Position numbers and translations under genes: made by a program. Below are positions 1 through 8,171 of a stretch of 17,710 nucleotides of DNA, piece after piece; the stretch's first letter is position 1; the number at the start of each line of letters is the position of its first letter. The stretch is from CAYHWW01 sp964360145. Its GTDB lineage: Bacteria > Bdellovibrionota > UBA1018 > CAYHWW01. The stretch lies in assembly GCA_964360145.1 (NCBI GenBank), contig CAYHWW010000053.1, positions 1 through 17,710 of the forward strand, read 5' to 3'. The notes under the pieces were generated by a model that saw only the letters and a list, made by a program, of their open reading frames with translations, had not been told where the DNA came from and made no database searches.

Positions 1-717
1 ACCATGGATTTTTCCCTGTCCACCGGGCGGTTCACGGCAATCACCGGGGGCTCGCTCACGGACGGCGGCATCAGCTCTTCAAATTTCAACATAGCCACCG
101 CCGATGGTCTAGTGGTCGACCTTGGCTCATCGGTGGGAGAAGCTCCCCACGCCACCGCGGCGCGTTTCAACTCCGCCACGGGAGCCTGTGAGCCTCGTCG
201 CGGCGCCCGAGCCGGCATCCCCGTCGCGACGGGCGTTGTGAATCCACGGGAGTCCTTTACGCTCACTGCGGAGAGTGGCGCCGTTGTCGCTCCTCTCATC
301 CGAGACGCTTCAGGGATGGGCTGCGCGGTGGACTATGCCGACCTGTTCACCTGGACGGTGCGTCCCGGCTGCGCACGGAAGGACCTCGGCTCCATTCCCC
401 CGGATGTGACCTGTGCTCTGCGCACTGATGCGGGTTCGCTCCGTAATGCGCGGTGCGTTTCATCCCGGGCCAGTACGGCGAATGCTCACTCCGGCGATTG
501 TACTTTGCGTGTCCCCTGCGAACCCCAACAGATTTATGCCACCGACTCCGCGCTGCTGGGTCGCATGAGAAATTACGCTGGCGGGTTCTGTCTCCGCACC
601 GGGCTCGAGACGGGAACCAACCGCTTTATGAGGTTCGCGCCCCTCTCCAGGGGTACCCAAGGGGATGCTTTGCCCAGTTCAAGCGATGCCCCCATCAGCG
701 ACACCGCCTCTGACTAA
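1..717 (+). CDS. Unrecognised protein, 3' part only (possibly exported)
   Basis: The reading frame is already open at base 1 (codon acc before the ATG at 4) and ends at TAA 715-717, so the visible 237-238 residues are probably the C-terminal part of a longer protein; the ATG at 4 need not be the true start. I do not recognise the family. The sequence is rich in Gly, Ser, Thr and Ala, with short alternating hydrophobic stretches that suggest beta structure, and it has eight cysteines spread along its length (in contexts such as GACEP, MGCAV, PGCAR, VTCAL, GDCTL, VPCEP, GFCLR). An even number of scattered cysteines and no hydrophobic helix fits a disulphide-bonded exported or surface protein, but no signal peptide is visible because the 5' end is missing. 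The C-terminus is Ser/Asp-rich and looks disordered. It is separated from actA by 105 bp containing promoter-like signals, so it is probably not part of the respiratory operon. Confidence 0.5.
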   Translation, partial: TMDFSLSTGRFTAITGGSLTDGGISSSNFNIATADGLVVDLGSSVGEAPHATAARFNSATGACEPRRGARAGIPVATGVVNPRESFTLTAESGAVVAPLIRDASGMGCAVDYADLFTWTVRPGCARKDLGSIPPDVTCALRTDAGSLRNARCVSSRASTANAHSGDCTLRVPCEPQQIYATDSALLGRMRNYAGGFCLRTGLETGTNRFMRFAPLSRGTQGDALPSSSDAPISDTASD

Positions 718-722
718 AATCA

Positions 723-750
723 TGAGAATCATTCTTAGAATGATTTCTCA
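723..750. promoter_or_regulatory. Inverted repeat upstream of the act-cox operon (operator or hairpin)
   Basis: AATCATTCTTAGAATGATT (727-745) is a perfect palindrome of 9-bp arms around a single central T (736). It extends outward as TGAG (723-726) and CTCA (747-750) with one bulged T at 746. As RNA it could form a hairpin of about 12 bp, which might end transcription of the upstream gene, but no T-tract follows, so a standard intrinsic terminator is not supported. Odd-centred dyads of this kind are typical of dimeric regulator sites (the Fur/PerR family uses 7-1-7 boxes), although the half-site does not match the usual Fur or PerR consensus well. Confidence 0.5.
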
Positions 751-752
751 GG

Positions 753-784
753 TTGCCAATCGCATTCGCTCTGATTAAATCAGA
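753..784 (+). promoter_or_regulatory. Candidate sigma70-type promoter overlapping a perfect 15-bp palindrome
   Basis: TTGCCA (753-758) and TTAAAT (775-780), separated by 16 bp, resemble -35 and -10 boxes and would place transcription start about 30 bp before actA. TCTGATTAAATCAGA (770-784) is a perfect palindrome with 7-bp arms around A777, and it covers the -10 box. A repressor bound there would block RNA polymerase. It resembles half of an FNR/CRP-type site (TGAT...ATCA), but the spacing is 3 rather than the 4 nt of a canonical FNR box. Its centre lies 41 bp (about four helical turns) from the centre of the upstream palindrome at 736. Promoter assignment is by eye only. Confidence 0.4.
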
Positions 785-822
785 AGAACTCTCGACAATT
801 CGACTTCAGAGGCGAATGCAAC

Positions 823-1395
823 ATGACTCACGGCACTACGAGCCCCATGCGTCGATTTTTTATCGCGCTTGTGGTTTTGGTTTTGGGCGGCGGATTTATA
901 AGCTTCCTGTTTGGTTTGGGTTACCACGAAGGTTACGCGCCAGAACAACCCATCCCTTTTTCCCACAAGCTCCATGCGGGCACATATAAGATCCCTTGTA
1001 TGTACTGCCATGTGACCGCGGAGAAATCCCGGCATGCCAGCGTTCCTTCCATGAATGCCTGCATGAACTGTCACCAGCTGGTGAAGCTGGACAGCCCCTA
1101 CATTCAGAAAATGCATGAGCTCTACAACAAGGGCGAAGCATTCCAATGGGTGCGCGTTCATGACATGCCTGACCACGTTTACTTCAATCACAGCCGCCAC
1201 GTGACCCGTGGCGTGCAGTGTGAAACCTGCCACGGCAACGTGGCCGGCATGGACCGCGTCTACCAGGCCACCAAGATGAGCATGGGTTGGTGTTTGGATT
1301 GCCACCGCGGTGTCACCACGCCGGACTATCTCTATGCTGAAGGCCAAGCCCGGGGGCACGTGGCCCCTGTGAACTGCAACACCTGCCACTACTGA
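823..1395 (+). CDS. actA: ActA, pentahaem cytochrome c subunit of alternative complex III
   Basis: ActA is the multihaem c-type cytochrome of ACIII, the quinol:electron-acceptor oxidoreductase that replaces cytochrome bc1. It carries electrons from the Fe-S subunit towards ActE or the oxidase on the periplasmic side. The 190-residue protein has one N-terminal membrane anchor (about residues 10-32, after a short Arg-containing N-terminus) and five CxxCH haem sites at C59, C80, C133, C157 and C185, the last almost at the C-terminus. Five haems is the number known for ActA. Additional His residues (H47, H51, H71, H123, H126) could serve as distal ligands, which is an inference. Start: ATG 823 is preceded by AGAGG (808-812) with a 10-nt spacer. 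It is the first gene of the cluster, 14 bp before actB. Order and motif count make the call secure. Confidence 0.96.
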   Translation: MTHGTTSPMRRFFIALVVLVLGGGFISFLFGLGYHEGYAPEQPIPFSHKLHAGTYKIPCMYCHVTAEKSRHASVPSMNACMNCHQLVKLDSPYIQKMHELYNKGEAFQWVRVHDMPDHVYFNHSRHVTRGVQCETCHGNVAGMDRVYQATKMSMGWCLDCHRGVTTPDYLYAEGQARGHVAPVNCNTCHY

Positions 1396-1409
1396 GGACG
1401 TGTCCACAG

Positions 1410-4400
1410 ATGAGCAACAATTCTGAAAATGCGATGTTGGGAAGCACCAAAGAAGATTCCGCCGAGGCTGCGTTGAAGACCTATTGGCGGAGCCTTGAAG
1501 AGTTGAACAGTGATCCTGAGTTCCAGGCCACCAAGAGCAAGGAGTTCATGGATACTCCCATCGAGGAGGGCGCTGAGAACCCTGGCAGCGAGTCCTACGG
1601 CGTGGCCCGTCGCGACTTCATGAAACTCATGGGCGCAAGCCTGGCGTTGGCCACCACCGCTTGCACCCGTCGGCCCCAAGAGAAAATCATCCCGTATACC
1701 AATAAACCCGAGAGCGTGACCCCGGGCGTGGCGAACTGGTATGCGTCCACCTGCGGTGAGTGCTCCTCCGCCTGTGGTGTTCTCGTGAAAACCCGCGAAG
1801 GCCGCCCCATCAAGCTCGAGGGCAACCCCGACCACGCCCTGTCTCAAGGCGGGCTCTGCGCCACGGGCCAGGCCTCTGTTCTCAATCTTTATGATCCTGA
1901 TCGCCTCACTGCTCCCCAGCAAGTGAACAACGGCTCTCTTGCCGCTTCCAGCTGGGATGAAGTAGACGCTCGCATCGTGGCCCAGCTCAAGCAAGTGAAG
2001 GCCCATGGTGGCCGCGTGCGCCTTCTTACGGGGGAGTTGAGTGGTTCCACGCTGAAACTCATCGACGATTTCGGCCGTCTCTTTGGCGACTTCAGGCACG
2101 TCACCTATGACGTCATGGCGGAAGATGAAACCGCGTCCGCCCAGGATATGGCCTACGGCGGCGGCCGTGTCATGCCCCGCTACGCCTTTGATAAGGCCAA
2201 GATCATCGTCACCTTTGGCGCCGACTTCCTCGGCAGCTGGGGCAACTCCGTCGAGAACACCAAGGCTTTCAGTGGGGGCCGCAAGGCCGACTCCGGCCAC
2301 ATGTCCCGCATGTATGCCATCGAACCCACCATGACTCTCACGGGCTCCAATGCCGATGTGCGCCATGCCGTGGCTCCTGGTGACCAGCTCAAGGTGGCGC
2401 TGGCCATCGCCCACGAAGTCATCATGGGGGGCGGTTCCCGCTTCTCTGGGGACTCCGCTGTCACCGGCGTGCTGGGTAAGTACAACGTATCCGCGGTATC
2501 GCAAGACACCGGCGTGTCGGCGAGCTTCATGCAAAAGGTGGCGAAAGACCTGCAAGGTGCCCGTGGCGCCGGCATCGTCATTGGTGGTGGTTTCACTGCC
2601 CGGGGCCACCTGGGCGTGGCCCTCGATGTGGTTGCGGCACTTTTGAACAGCGCCCTCGACAATGATGGCGCCACCGTGGATGGCACCGGCAATCACGGCG
2701 TCGTGGCAAGTTCCGCCACCGCCCTCGATGAGCTGCGCAAGGACCTCGATGCTGGTCGCGTGGATGCGCTCATTCTTCATCGCGTGAACCCTGCGTTCGC
2801 CCTGGCATCCTTGGGCGTGAATGTGGACAAGGCCAAGCTGGTGGTGAGCACCTCTCGCCACGCCGATGAAACCGCCCTCAAAGCCCAGTTTATTTGCCCT
2901 GATCACCACGACCTTGAGAACTGGGGCGATGCCCATCCTGGTCGCGGGGTGTGGAGCATCCGTCAGCCCACGATTTCCCCTTTGCACAAAACCCGCGCCT
3001 TTGAAGACAGCCTCATCGCCTGGGGCAAGAGCATGGGAGGCGGTTTCGCCGCCTCATGGCACGACTATGTGAAGGCCCAATGGCAAGGCATTCAGCGCGA
3101 AGTGGGGGAGGGGGGGGCCTTCGGATCCTTCTGGGAAGAGGCCCTTCGTCGTGGCGTGGTTTACAGCAAATCCGCCCTCCACGGTGGTCGCGCCCGCTCC
3201 TTCCGCTCCGGCGCACTTTCCCAAGCTGTTTCTGCCGTGGTCGCGCCGACTGCGGGGCTGAAGCTCGTGGTGTTCCCCAACGTCGCCATGGGCGATGGCC
3301 GCAACAGCAACAACTCCTGGCTGCAAGAATTCTCTGAACCCGTCTCCCGCACCACCTGGGGTAACGTCGCTGCTCTTGCCCCTGCCACCGCTGCAAAAAT
3401 GGGAGTGAAGGACGGCGACATCGTCCATGTGAAGGCAGGGGACATCACCCTCGAACTTCAAGCCCAGGTGCAGCCCGGCCAACATGCTGACACCGTGGCC
3501 GTGGCCATGGGCTATGGCCGCACGGCTGCTGGCCGCGTGGGTAACGGCGTGGGTACCAATGCTTCCCAGTTTTTGCGCTGGACAGGCTCCCGCATCAATT
3601 ACACGGGCGACGGGGCTTCGGTCACCAAGACCGGCGCTTTCAAAAAGCTTGCCTGCACCCAGACCCACCACACCATGGAGGGGCGGGACATCCTCCGTGA
3701 GCAGAAACTTCACGGTCATGAAGAACACAAGCACGAGGGCCATCACCTGGTGACCCTCTGGCCCGAACATAAGTATGAGGGCTATCGTTGGGGCATGGCC
3801 ATTGATCTCAATGCCTGCACGGGCTGTGGCGCTTGCGTCATCGGTTGCCAAGCCGAGAATAACATCCCGGTGGTGGGCTATAAAGACGTCGCCAACGGCC
3901 GCGAAATGCACTGGATGCGCATTGATCGGTATTACGCTGGCTCCGCCGAGAGCCCCGACACCGCATACCAACCCATGTTGTGCCAGCACTGCGAGAACGC
4001 GCCCTGTGAAACGGTGTGCCCGGTCATCGCCACTAGTCACGACGACGAGGGCATCAACCAGCAAACCTACAACCGCTGCGTGGGCACCCGGTACTGCGCC
4101 AACAACTGTCCCTACAAGGTGCGGCGCTTCAACTGGTTTACCTACACCGATGTGGCGAGTCCCTTGCACATGGCCTACAACCCCGACGTCACCGTCCGTA
4201 CCCGTGGGGTCATGGAGAAATGCAACTTCTGCTCCCAGCGCATACGGGACGCTAAGTTCAAAGCCAAAGACCTGGGGCGCAAGGTCGCCGATGGTGAGAT
4301 CCAAACGGCATGTCAGCAGTCCTGTCCGGCGGATGCCATCGTATTTGGCGACATCAACGATAAGAGCACCAAAGTCTCCAAGCTCAGCCACGATAAGCGC

Positions 4401-4472
4401 GCCTACCACGTTCTCGAAGAGATCAACGTGCGGCCGTCCATCAGCTACCTGAGTAAGATCAGAAATTCGTAG
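1410..4472 (+). CDS. actB: ActB, fused molybdopterin-oxidoreductase-like and Fe-S subunit of alternative complex III
   Basis: ActB is the large peripheral subunit of ACIII and connects the quinol-oxidising membrane subunit with the haems. The 1020 residues comprise an extended Tat-type leader (conserved pre-motif WRSLEEL at 26-32, then ARRDFMK at 66-72 and a hydrophobic stretch to about 84), a B1 domain (about 90-760) related to molybdopterin oxidoreductases, a His-rich linker (768-779) and a B2 ferredoxin-like domain (about 780-1020). B2 has 15 cysteines: C803, 806, 809, 813; C858, 861, 866, 870; C890, 896, 900; C938, 941; C968, 972. That is exactly enough for three [4Fe-4S] and one [3Fe-4S], the set known for ActB. 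B1 of characterised ACIII lacks the Mo cofactor. Here B1 keeps a cysteine quartet C115/C118/C122/C150 in the position of the N-terminal cluster of molybdoenzymes. C85 follows the Tat segment like a lipobox Cys, but the preceding residues (TTA) are a weak match. A run of eight G (3110-3117) lies within B1 without breaking the frame. Confidence 0.96.
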   Translation: MSNNSENAMLGSTKEDSAEAALKTYWRSLEELNSDPEFQATKSKEFMDTPIEEGAENPGSESYGVARRDFMKLMGASLALATTACTRRPQEKIIPYTNKPESVTPGVANWYASTCGECSSACGVLVKTREGRPIKLEGNPDHALSQGGLCATGQASVLNLYDPDRLTAPQQVNNGSLAASSWDEVDARIVAQLKQVKAHGGRVRLLTGELSGSTLKLIDDFGRLFGDFRHVTYDVMAEDETASAQDMAYGGGRVMPRYAFDKAKIIVTFGADFLGSWGNSVENTKAFSGGRKADSGHMSRMYAIEPTMTLTGSNADVRHAVAPGDQLKVALAIAHEVIMGGGSRFSGDSAVTGVLGKYNVSAVSQDTGVSASFMQKVAKDLQGARGAGIVIGGGFTARGHLGVALDVVAALLNSALDNDGATVDGTGNHGVVASSATALDELRKDLDAGRVDALILHRVNPAFALASLGVNVDKAKLVVSTSRHADETALKAQFICPDHHDLENWGDAHPGRGVWSIRQPTISPLHKTRAFEDSLIAWGKSMGGGFAASWHDYVKAQWQGIQREVGEGGAFGSFWEEALRRGVVYSKSALHGGRARSFRSGALSQAVSAVVAPTAGLKLVVFPNVAMGDGRNSNNSWLQEFSEPVSRTTWGNVAALAPATAAKMGVKDGDIVHVKAGDITLELQAQVQPGQHADTVAVAMGYGRTAAGRVGNGVGTNASQFLRWTGSRINYTGDGASVTKTGAFKKLACTQTHHTMEGRDILREQKLHGHEEHKHEGHHLVTLWPEHKYEGYRWGMAIDLNACTGCGACVIGCQAENNIPVVGYKDVANGREMHWMRIDRYYAGSAESPDTAYQPMLCQHCENAPCETVCPVIATSHDDEGINQQTYNRCVGTRYCANNCPYKVRRFNWFTYTDVASPLHMAYNPDVTVRTRGVMEKCNFCSQRIRDAKFKAKDLGRKVADGEIQTACQQSCPADAIVFGDINDKSTKVSKLSHDKRAYHVLEEINVRPSISYLSKIRNS

Positions 4473-4475
4473 AGG
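4471..4475 (+). promoter_or_regulatory. Ribosome binding site that decides the actC start
   Basis: AGAGG directly abuts ATG 4476 (no spacer) but lies 6 nt before the in-frame ATG 4482, so the second ATG is the likelier start. Confidence 0.6.
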
Positions 4476-4481
4476 ATGCCC

Positions 4482-5852
4482 ATGAGCGCAACAACGACGA
4501 TGATAAAACTTGAACGAGAACCCCTGGTAACCCCGGGTAAAACCTACGCCGATGTCACCAATGACGTGTGCGCCCCCCTCGAGCGTTGGCCCAATAAAAG
4601 CTGGTGGGCGGCGTTTCTCGTTGCTTTAGGCATGTTGGGCCTCTTGAAACTGGGTTTGGGCCTTACCGTTTATTACGGAATTGGCGAGTGGGGTAACAAC
4701 GCCACCATCGGTTGGGCCTTCGACATCACCAACTTCGTGTTCTGGATCGGTATCGGCCACGCCGGTACCCTGATCTCAGCAGTGTTGCTGCTGTTCCGCC
4801 AGAAGTGGCGCACGGGCATCAACCGTTCCGCGGAAGCCATGACCATCTTCGCGGTGATGACCGCCGGTCTCTTTCCCCTCTTTCATACGGGGCGTCCTTG
4901 GCTGGCCTTCTGGCTTTTCCCGTACCCCAACCAGCGTGAACTTTGGGTGAACTTCCGCTCCCCGCTGCTTTGGGACGTGTTTGCCGTGTCCACCTACTTC
5001 ACGATTTCGTTGGTGTTCTGGTACATCGGCCTCATTCCTGATCTCGCCACGGTTCGCGATCGCGCCCAGAACAAGATCCGCAAAGCCATCTACGGTGTTT
5101 TGAGTCTCGGCTGGCGGGGCAGCGCCCGGGGCTGGGCCCACTACGAAGTGGCCTGCTTGGTACTCGCAGGTCTCTCCACGCCGTTGGTGTTGTCGGTGCA
5201 CTCCATTGTGTCCTTCGACTTCGCTACTTCTATTTTGCCTGGCTGGCACACGACGATCTTTCCGCCGTACTTCGTCGCCGGCGCCGTGTTCTCCGGCTTC
5301 GCCATGGTGCTCACGCTCCTCATCATCGCTCGCGAAGTGATGGGTCTCAAAGACTACATCCGCCTGGTTCATTTGGAGAACATGAACAAGATCATCCTCG
5401 TGACGGGGAGCATGGTGGGTTACGCCTACACCACCGAATTTTTCATGGCCTGGTACAGTGGCAACGAATACGAGCGCTTCGCCTTCATGAACCGGGCCTT
5501 CGGCCCCTACTGGTGGGCTTATTGGATCATGATGACCTGCAACGTATTCACCCCGCAGCTGTTCTGGTTCAAAAAAATCCGCCGCAGCATCCCCATCATG
5601 TTCGTGATGTCCATCTTCGTGAACATCGGCATGTGGTTCGAGCGCTTCGTCATCATCGTGACGTCCCTACACCGCGACTACCTTCCTGCGAGCTGGAGTT
5701 ACTTCACCCCCACCTGGGTGGATGGAATCATCCTGCTGGGCAGCTTCGGGTTGTTCTTCACGCTGTTCCTTCTCTTCTGCCGCGTGTTGCCCACCATCGC
5801 CATCGCGGAAATCAAAACTGTTCTGGAGCACAAGCACGGAGGGGGCCACTGA
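4482..5852 (+). CDS. actC: ActC, NrfD-like membrane subunit of alternative complex III (quinol site)
   Basis: ActC is the polytopic NrfD/PsrC-family subunit where menaquinol or ubiquinol is oxidised in characterised ACIII. From ATG 4482 the protein has 456 residues; an ATG at 4476 would add two. After a polar N-terminus of about 40 residues come roughly ten hydrophobic segments. Stretches typical of the family are visible: FWIGIGHAGTLISAVLLLFR, where the His-Ala-Gly element lies near the quinol site, then HTGRPW, and SFDFATSILPGWHTTIFPPY. The length is normal for ActC. It starts 9 bp after the actB stop, and its own stop TGA shares its final A with the actD start codon (TGATG at 5850-5854), so the two are probably translationally coupled. 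Confidence 0.95.
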   Translation: MSATTTMIKLEREPLVTPGKTYADVTNDVCAPLERWPNKSWWAAFLVALGMLGLLKLGLGLTVYYGIGEWGNNATIGWAFDITNFVFWIGIGHAGTLISAVLLLFRQKWRTGINRSAEAMTIFAVMTAGLFPLFHTGRPWLAFWLFPYPNQRELWVNFRSPLLWDVFAVSTYFTISLVFWYIGLIPDLATVRDRAQNKIRKAIYGVLSLGWRGSARGWAHYEVACLVLAGLSTPLVLSVHSIVSFDFATSILPGWHTTIFPPYFVAGAVFSGFAMVLTLLIIAREVMGLKDYIRLVHLENMNKIILVTGSMVGYAYTTEFFMAWYSGNEYERFAFMNRAFGPYWWAYWIMMTCNVFTPQLFWFKKIRRSIPIMFVMSIFVNIGMWFERFVIIVTSLHRDYLPASWSYFTPTWVDGIILLGSFGLFFTLFLLFCRVLPTIAIAEIKTVLEHKHGGGH

Positions 5853-6367
5853 TGAGCACCAAGGGTCTGCTCGGCGTCTTCGACGACGAACATAAATTGG
5901 TCGATGCCTGTCGGGATTTGAAGAATCGACAGATGACGAAGTACGATGCCTACACGCCATTCCCGGTGCACGGCATCGATGAAGCCATGGGCATCAAGCG
6001 CAGCGCCATTCCCTACGTCACCTTCGTCATGGGCCTCGTCGGCTGCATCTCGGGGACATTGCTTCAATGGTGGTCGTCGGCGGTGACTTGGCCCATCAAC
6101 ATCGGGGGTAAGCCCTTCGCGTCCTGGCCAGCTTTCATTCCCGTCTGCTTCGAGATCACGGTGCTCTTGGGGGGGCTCTCTACCGCGGCAGCGCTATTCT
6201 ACTTCTGCCGCCTGCCAAACCCCGGTGCGGTGGTTCACGATCCGCGTTTCACCGATGACAGGTTCGGCCTTTTCATCCCCGACTCCGAGCGGGGCTACAA
6301 TGCGGAGGAGCTGTCCTCCGCGTTGAAGAGGGCTGGCGCCATCGAAGTGCGTCGGGTGGAGGAGTGA
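5852..6367 (+). CDS. actD: ActD, small membrane subunit of alternative complex III (DUF3341 type)
   Basis: The reading frame is open further upstream inside actC, but the gene proper begins at ATG 5852, preceded by GGAGGGGG (5838-5845) with 6-nt spacing, giving 171 residues (MSTKGLLGVFDDEHKL...). This N-terminus is characteristic of ActD. A soluble N-terminal part of about 55 residues is followed by two hydrophobic segments (about 56-78 and 97-120) and a polar C-terminal tail. ActD has no cofactor motif here and none is known for the family; it is a structural subunit lying against ActC. The gene overlaps actC by one base and ends one base before the actE ATG. Confidence 0.93.
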   Translation: MSTKGLLGVFDDEHKLVDACRDLKNRQMTKYDAYTPFPVHGIDEAMGIKRSAIPYVTFVMGLVGCISGTLLQWWSSAVTWPINIGGKPFASWPAFIPVCFEITVLLGGLSTAAALFYFCRLPNPGAVVHDPRFTDDRFGLFIPDSERGYNAEELSSALKRAGAIEVRRVEE

Positions 6368-6368
6368 T

Positions 6369-6932
6369 ATGAAGAAGCAGGATCTTCCCCGAGTCTTGGC
6401 ACTAGTCGTCGTTGTTGCCTCCAGCCTGGGTTGCGGCAAGAGCAGTCTGCCCAACTTCGAGATGCTACCGAGCCTCAGCATGATGGATCAGAAGTCGCTG
6501 AAGGCATTCAAGGCAGAGCCCCATTTCGCCAACGGGGCGGCGATGCAACAAGCCCCTGAGGGCACTCTGGCCCGCAACGAGTACCCCTATCATTATCAAA
6601 AGACAGACGCGGCGGCGGAGGTTGGCAAAAACCTCCAGAACTCCGTACCTCGGAACAAAGAAACGCTGGCCCGTGGTCAGCAAATGTACAGCACCCACTG
6701 CATTGTGTGCCACGGCGCCAAGGGCAAGGGCGATGGTAATATCATCCCCAAGTTTCCCATGCCGCCCAGTCTCCAGAGCGACAAGATCCGTGGCTATCCC
6801 GATGGCGCCATCTACCACGTGATCACCGCGGGGCAGAACATCATGCCCTCCTATGCGTCACAGATCGATGTCGCCGACCGTTGGGCCATCGTGCACTACA
6901 TCCGGGCCTTGCAGGCCTCCGTGAACCCCTAA
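6369..6932 (+). CDS. actE: ActE, monohaem cytochrome c lipoprotein subunit of alternative complex III
   Basis: ActE is the single-haem cytochrome c that hands electrons from ACIII to the terminal oxidase. The 187-residue product begins with a Lys-containing, hydrophobic signal (about 1-21) ending in SSLGC, so C22 is the probable lipid-modified Cys of the mature lipoprotein; the -3/-2 residues are not ideal for a lipobox. One CxxCH site is at C111-H115 (CIVCHG) followed by a GKGDG loop, and M159 (in NIMPSY) is the likely sixth haem ligand. The region 25-100 precedes the cytochrome fold and is characteristic of ActE. A strong GGAGGAG (6358-6364), inside the actD 3' end, lies 4 nt before the start. 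Confidence 0.94.
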   Translation: MKKQDLPRVLALVVVVASSLGCGKSSLPNFEMLPSLSMMDQKSLKAFKAEPHFANGAAMQQAPEGTLARNEYPYHYQKTDAAAEVGKNLQNSVPRNKETLARGQQMYSTHCIVCHGAKGKGDGNIIPKFPMPPSLQSDKIRGYPDGAIYHVITAGQNIMPSYASQIDVADRWAIVHYIRALQASVNP

Positions 6933-6944
6933 AGGAACCATTCC

Positions 6945-8153
6945 ATGGCGAACACTGGAACACACACCTCAGAGATGAAGAACCCAGGACCTTGGCAGAT
7001 TGGCGGCAGCACCCGAGCGCTGTTCGCTGGCATGGCTGTGCTGGGCGCGTTGTGCATCGCAGGTGGCATCTCCACCGGGCAGGCCAGCCGGGTTTGGGCC
7101 AATGTCGTGAGTAACTACTTCCTCTATTTCTGCATCGCTCTGGGGGGCGCATTCTTCGTGGCTCTCGGATATGTGGCGGGGGCCATGTGGAATACGCCGG
7201 TACGTCGTATTGCGGAGGGCTTCACCACCTTCCTGCCCGTGGCCGCTGTCATCGGCCTCATCATCATGGTCTTCGGCGGCCACTCCCTCTACGAGTGGAT
7301 GCATACCGATGTGATTCAAAATGATGCCCTCTTGGCTTCCAAGGCGGGTTATCTGAATCCCAAGTTCGCCATCGGCCGCACCATTGGGTTCTTCCTTGTA
7401 TGGTTGTTGCTGGCCCGGGCGCTGGTGAGAAACTCGCTGGCCCAAGACCTCACGGGCGATGCGGCCTTCACTTTGAAGAACATGAAGTTGTCGGCTATCT
7501 TCATACCGTTCTTTGGCGTCGGGTTCTCGTTCTTGAGCTACGACTATATTATGTCCATCGAGGCCCACTGGTTCAGCACCATGTTCGGTGTGTATTGCTT
7601 CTCGGGTCTGTTCTACAGCACCCTTTGCGCCATCACCATTGTGGCCCTTCTCATGAAGCGTCGGGGGTTGATTCCCCTCAATGACGACCATCTTCAAGAC
7701 CTCGGTAAGTTCATGTTCGGGTTCACGGTGTTCTGGGCCTACATCGGCTTCTCCCAATTCATGTTGATCTGGTACGCCAATATGCCCGAAGAAACCGTGT
7801 ACTACTTGAGCCGTTCCCATGGGGGCTGGTACTACGTGTGCTGGGCTGTGCTCATCATGAAGTTCGTCATTCCCTTCTTCCTTCTGATGCCCCGTGGAGC
7901 GAAGCGTTGCGAAAAGCATATGATGCGCATGGCTTGCTTCATGTTGGTTGCCCACTGGCTGGACTACTATCTCCTTGTCATGCCCGCCTTCGCGCCCCAG
8001 GGGCCGGTGTTTGGATGGATCGAGGCCGGCATCGCATTGGGCTTCTTCGGTCTTTTCGCTCTGGTGGTTTCGTTCTTCTACAGTCGGGTACCCGCAATGC
8101 CCTTCCGGGATCCGCGCCTCTCTGAGGCAATGAGCTACCAAGTCGTCCCCTAG
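6945..8153 (+). CDS. actF: ActF, second large membrane subunit of alternative complex III
   Basis: ActF is the second NrfD-like membrane subunit of ACIII, often annotated as quinone-binding subunit 2; its direct role in quinol oxidation or ion transfer is not settled. The 402 residues contain about ten hydrophobic segments. Family-typical stretches include FGGHSLYEWMH, SYDYIMSIEAHWFSTMFGVY and IWYANMPEETVYY. Length is normal. AAGGA (6932-6936) lies 8 nt before ATG 6945, and the gap from actE is only 12 bp. It is the last act gene in the order A-B-C-D-E-F, and the 55-bp gap after it is the longest in the cluster. Confidence 0.95.
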   Translation: MANTGTHTSEMKNPGPWQIGGSTRALFAGMAVLGALCIAGGISTGQASRVWANVVSNYFLYFCIALGGAFFVALGYVAGAMWNTPVRRIAEGFTTFLPVAAVIGLIIMVFGGHSLYEWMHTDVIQNDALLASKAGYLNPKFAIGRTIGFFLVWLLLARALVRNSLAQDLTGDAAFTLKNMKLSAIFIPFFGVGFSFLSYDYIMSIEAHWFSTMFGVYCFSGLFYSTLCAITIVALLMKRRGLIPLNDDHLQDLGKFMFGFTVFWAYIGFSQFMLIWYANMPEETVYYLSRSHGGWYYVCWAVLIMKFVIPFFLLMPRGAKRCEKHMMRMACFMLVAHWLDYYLLVMPAFAPQGPVFGWIEAGIALGFFGLFALVVSFFYSRVPAMPFRDPRLSEAMSYQVVP

Positions 8154-8171
8154 TTTGTAGAGCTTTGTTCG

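Noticed and set aside
723..750. Intrinsic terminator for the left-edge gene
   Set aside because: The hairpin is possible, but no run of T follows it, so I list it as an inverted repeat or operator instead.
770..784. Canonical FNR box
   Set aside because: TGAT and ATCA are separated by 3 rather than 4 bases, so it does not fit the FNR consensus.
1389..2987. Long (532-codon) antisense reading frame opposite actB
   Set aside because: It lies wholly opposite a well-conserved gene, has low-complexity His/Gly/Ala-rich content and arises from GC-rich codon bias on the coding strand.
3054..4409. 451-codon antisense frame opposite the actB 3' half
   Set aside because: Its content mirrors codons of the Fe-S domain, there is no independent ribosome site, and the sense frame is certain.
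5513..5851. N-terminal extension of ActD into actC
   Set aside because: The upstream part is out-of-frame actC sequence. The strong ribosome site and the family N-terminus start at 5852.
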